Source: Methylobacterium symbioticum
GTDB lineage: Bacteria > Pseudomonadota > Alphaproteobacteria > Rhizobiales > Beijerinckiaceae
Reading direction: 5' to 3'
Length of the DNA stretch: 62,167 nucleotides
Assembly (NCBI RefSeq): GCF_902141845.1
Contig: NZ_CABFPH010000025.1
Span: 1-62,167, forward strand
Part shown: positions 61,281-62,167 of the stretch, piece by piece
Layout of the letters: the number at the start of each line of letters is the position of its first letter
Numbering within the stretch: the stretch's first letter is position 1
Translations under genes and position numbers: made by a program
Notes under the pieces: model-generated
What the model was told of the DNA's origin: nothing
Seen by the model: only the letters and a program-made list of their open reading frames with translations
The model's database searches: none

Positions 61281-62167
61281 ATGGAGGACGAATTTCCTTT
61301 GACCGGTCCTGTCGTACCCCCGAGCCTCGCGCGCAGGATCGTCCTGCGCCACCTGCCGCGCATCCTGCGTGCGGGCCTAGATCCCGACGGCTTGTACGGT
61401 CGGGTGCCGGTGATGCTGGCGCGCGACGCGGGGGCCGTCGACGCCGGCCTCGGCGAGGCGGTCCTGGCCTGGATCGCGCAAGGACCGGCGCGGGACATCC
61501 ACGACGACCTTCCGGAGATGGCCGCCGGGACGGCGCCGCGGGGCCCCAGGGCCCTGCTCAGGCGCGTCCTGAGGTTGCGCTCTGACGGCCGCGATGAGCG
61601 GCCGTCAGAGGTCCATCCCTCGGAGGCCCGCACGCTCGTCGGCCTCCTCGACGGGTTCGCGGCCGCCCACGACTCCGTCACGGTCCGGGAGATCGCGGAC
61701 GCGGTCCTCGTGTTGACCGCCTCGCCCGCCGACCGGTCGGCCGCGGCGCGCTTGGCCGCCTCGATATGGCGGGAGCTGCCGCGCATCGACGAGAGCGCGG
61801 CGATCCTCCGGCTCCTCGACATGGCGGAAGAGTTCGACGACGACGACGACAACTTCGTCTCGGCCGAGGCGGGCCGGCACGGACTCCTGCCCTTGCCCAT
61901 GCCCGAGGACGCCCGGGCCGAGGTTCTGCGCCGGGCGTGGGTCGAGGCCATCGACGCGGCCATCGCGGACCTGCGGGTGCAGGCCCGCGCCCTGGCGCTC
62001 GGCCTGTCCGCGCTCGCCGTCGGCGAGACCGAGCGCTACTACGGGACTGAGGGGATCGGGAGCGCGGCGCTCCGGTTCGGCGAGGCGGCGCTCGGACCCG
62101 TCGAGCGGCGCGCCCGCGCCGCCGAGCGCAGGCGCGCCGAGCTGGCCGCCGCGCGCAAGACCGCCGA
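61281..62167 (+). CDS. hypothetical protein, runs off the right edge
   Basis: An ATG at 61281 opens a frame with no stop to the window end (at least 295 residues). It begins M-E-D-E-F-P-L-T-G-P-V-V-P and is mostly helical. There is an acidic run E-E-F-D-D-D-D-D-N-F and, at the end, R-A-A-E-R-R-R-A-E-L-A-A-A-R-K that looks coiled-coil-like. The frame contains a 13-bp perfect inverted repeat. It is the fifth gene of a same-strand accessory run. No family recognised. Confidence 0.6.
   Translation, partial: MEDEFPLTGPVVPPSLARRIVLRHLPRILRAGLDPDGLYGRVPVMLARDAGAVDAGLGEAVLAWIAQGPARDIHDDLPEMAAGTAPRGPRALLRRVLRLRSDGRDERPSEVHPSEARTLVGLLDGFAAAHDSVTVREIADAVLVLTASPADRSAAARLAASIWRELPRIDESAAILRLLDMAEEFDDDDDNFVSAEAGRHGLLPLPMPEDARAEVLRRAWVEAIDAAIADLRVQARALALGLSALAVGETERYYGTEGIGSAALRFGEAALGPVERRARAAERRRAELAAARKTA
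61580..61610 (+). repeat. perfect 13-bp inverted repeat inside a coding frame
   Basis: CTCTGACGGCCGC and GCGGCCGTCAGAG flank a GATGA loop. The stem is perfect over 13 bp and lies within the partial gene at the right edge, where it encodes L-R-S-D-G-R-D-E-R-P-S-E. Such a strong hairpin is unusual mid-gene and could affect translation or transcription, or be a short palindromic insertion. Confidence 0.75.

Overview
The window is very GC-rich DNA with GTG/TTG starts beside ATG. Its gene content (mer, cop/cus and pbr-like metal genes, a BigR-type sulfide operon, cytosolic Csp copper storage) fits an alphaproteobacterium, most likely Methylobacterium/Methylorubrum or a relative. That assignment is inferred from gene families only. 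No tRNA, rRNA, CRISPR array or complete transposase was seen. Many broken genes and short remnants point to an accessory island or plasmid in flux.

Layout. 0.1-5.4 kb is a mercury locus: a MogA 3' remnant, a MerB-like fragment, merA, merP, merT, a HisI gene that reads into merT without a stop, a streptogramin-lyase-like propeller protein and a divergent MerR. Two operators share 17 identical bases. 6.1-7.5 kb encodes a disulfide-reductase-like flavoprotein. 8.0-13.9 kb is a tightly overlapping leftward operon: MerR with a mercury-type Cys pattern, an HMA protein, a P1B ATPase with YPC in place of CPC, a MerP-like protein, a CcdA-like protein, another HMA protein, an MFS transporter and a small CTG-start ORF. 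14.1-18.0 kb holds a decayed nuclease-like gene, a DUF1289 gene, an FrmR/RcnR regulator, a frameshifted RcnA, and two broken CopZ-like genes in a direct repeat. 18.1-28.5 kb is a copper/silver cluster: Cys-rich exported protein, frameshifted CusB-like adaptor, CusA-like RND pump, two DUF305 proteins, a Csp copper store and CopA. 28.9-34.0 kb is a lead/zinc/cadmium-type cluster: MerR, ZntA/PbrA ATPase, LspA, an L,D-transpeptidase lipoprotein and CcdA.

34.8-49.5 kb is the most interesting part: a long, intact, same-strand block encoding a dGTPase-like HD enzyme, a Pol-beta-fold nucleotidyltransferase, a membrane-anchored TerB-N/TerB-C protein, a BrxD-like ATPase, a BrxHI/Lhr-like helicase, and an AddB-like nuclease with an AddA-like helicase-nuclease. 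I read it as a Ter-linked DNA-processing or defence system combining nucleotide control with DNA unwinding and degradation. It has none of the BREX core methylase or phosphatase genes and no TerZ/D genes.

50.3-53.8 kb is a BigR-type persulfide-responsive operon whose persulfide dioxygenase has lost its C-terminus. 54-62 kb has an acyltransferase, a diguanylate cyclase, an XRE regulator and accessory genes of unknown function. Two of these share a C-terminal domain, and the last runs off the right edge.
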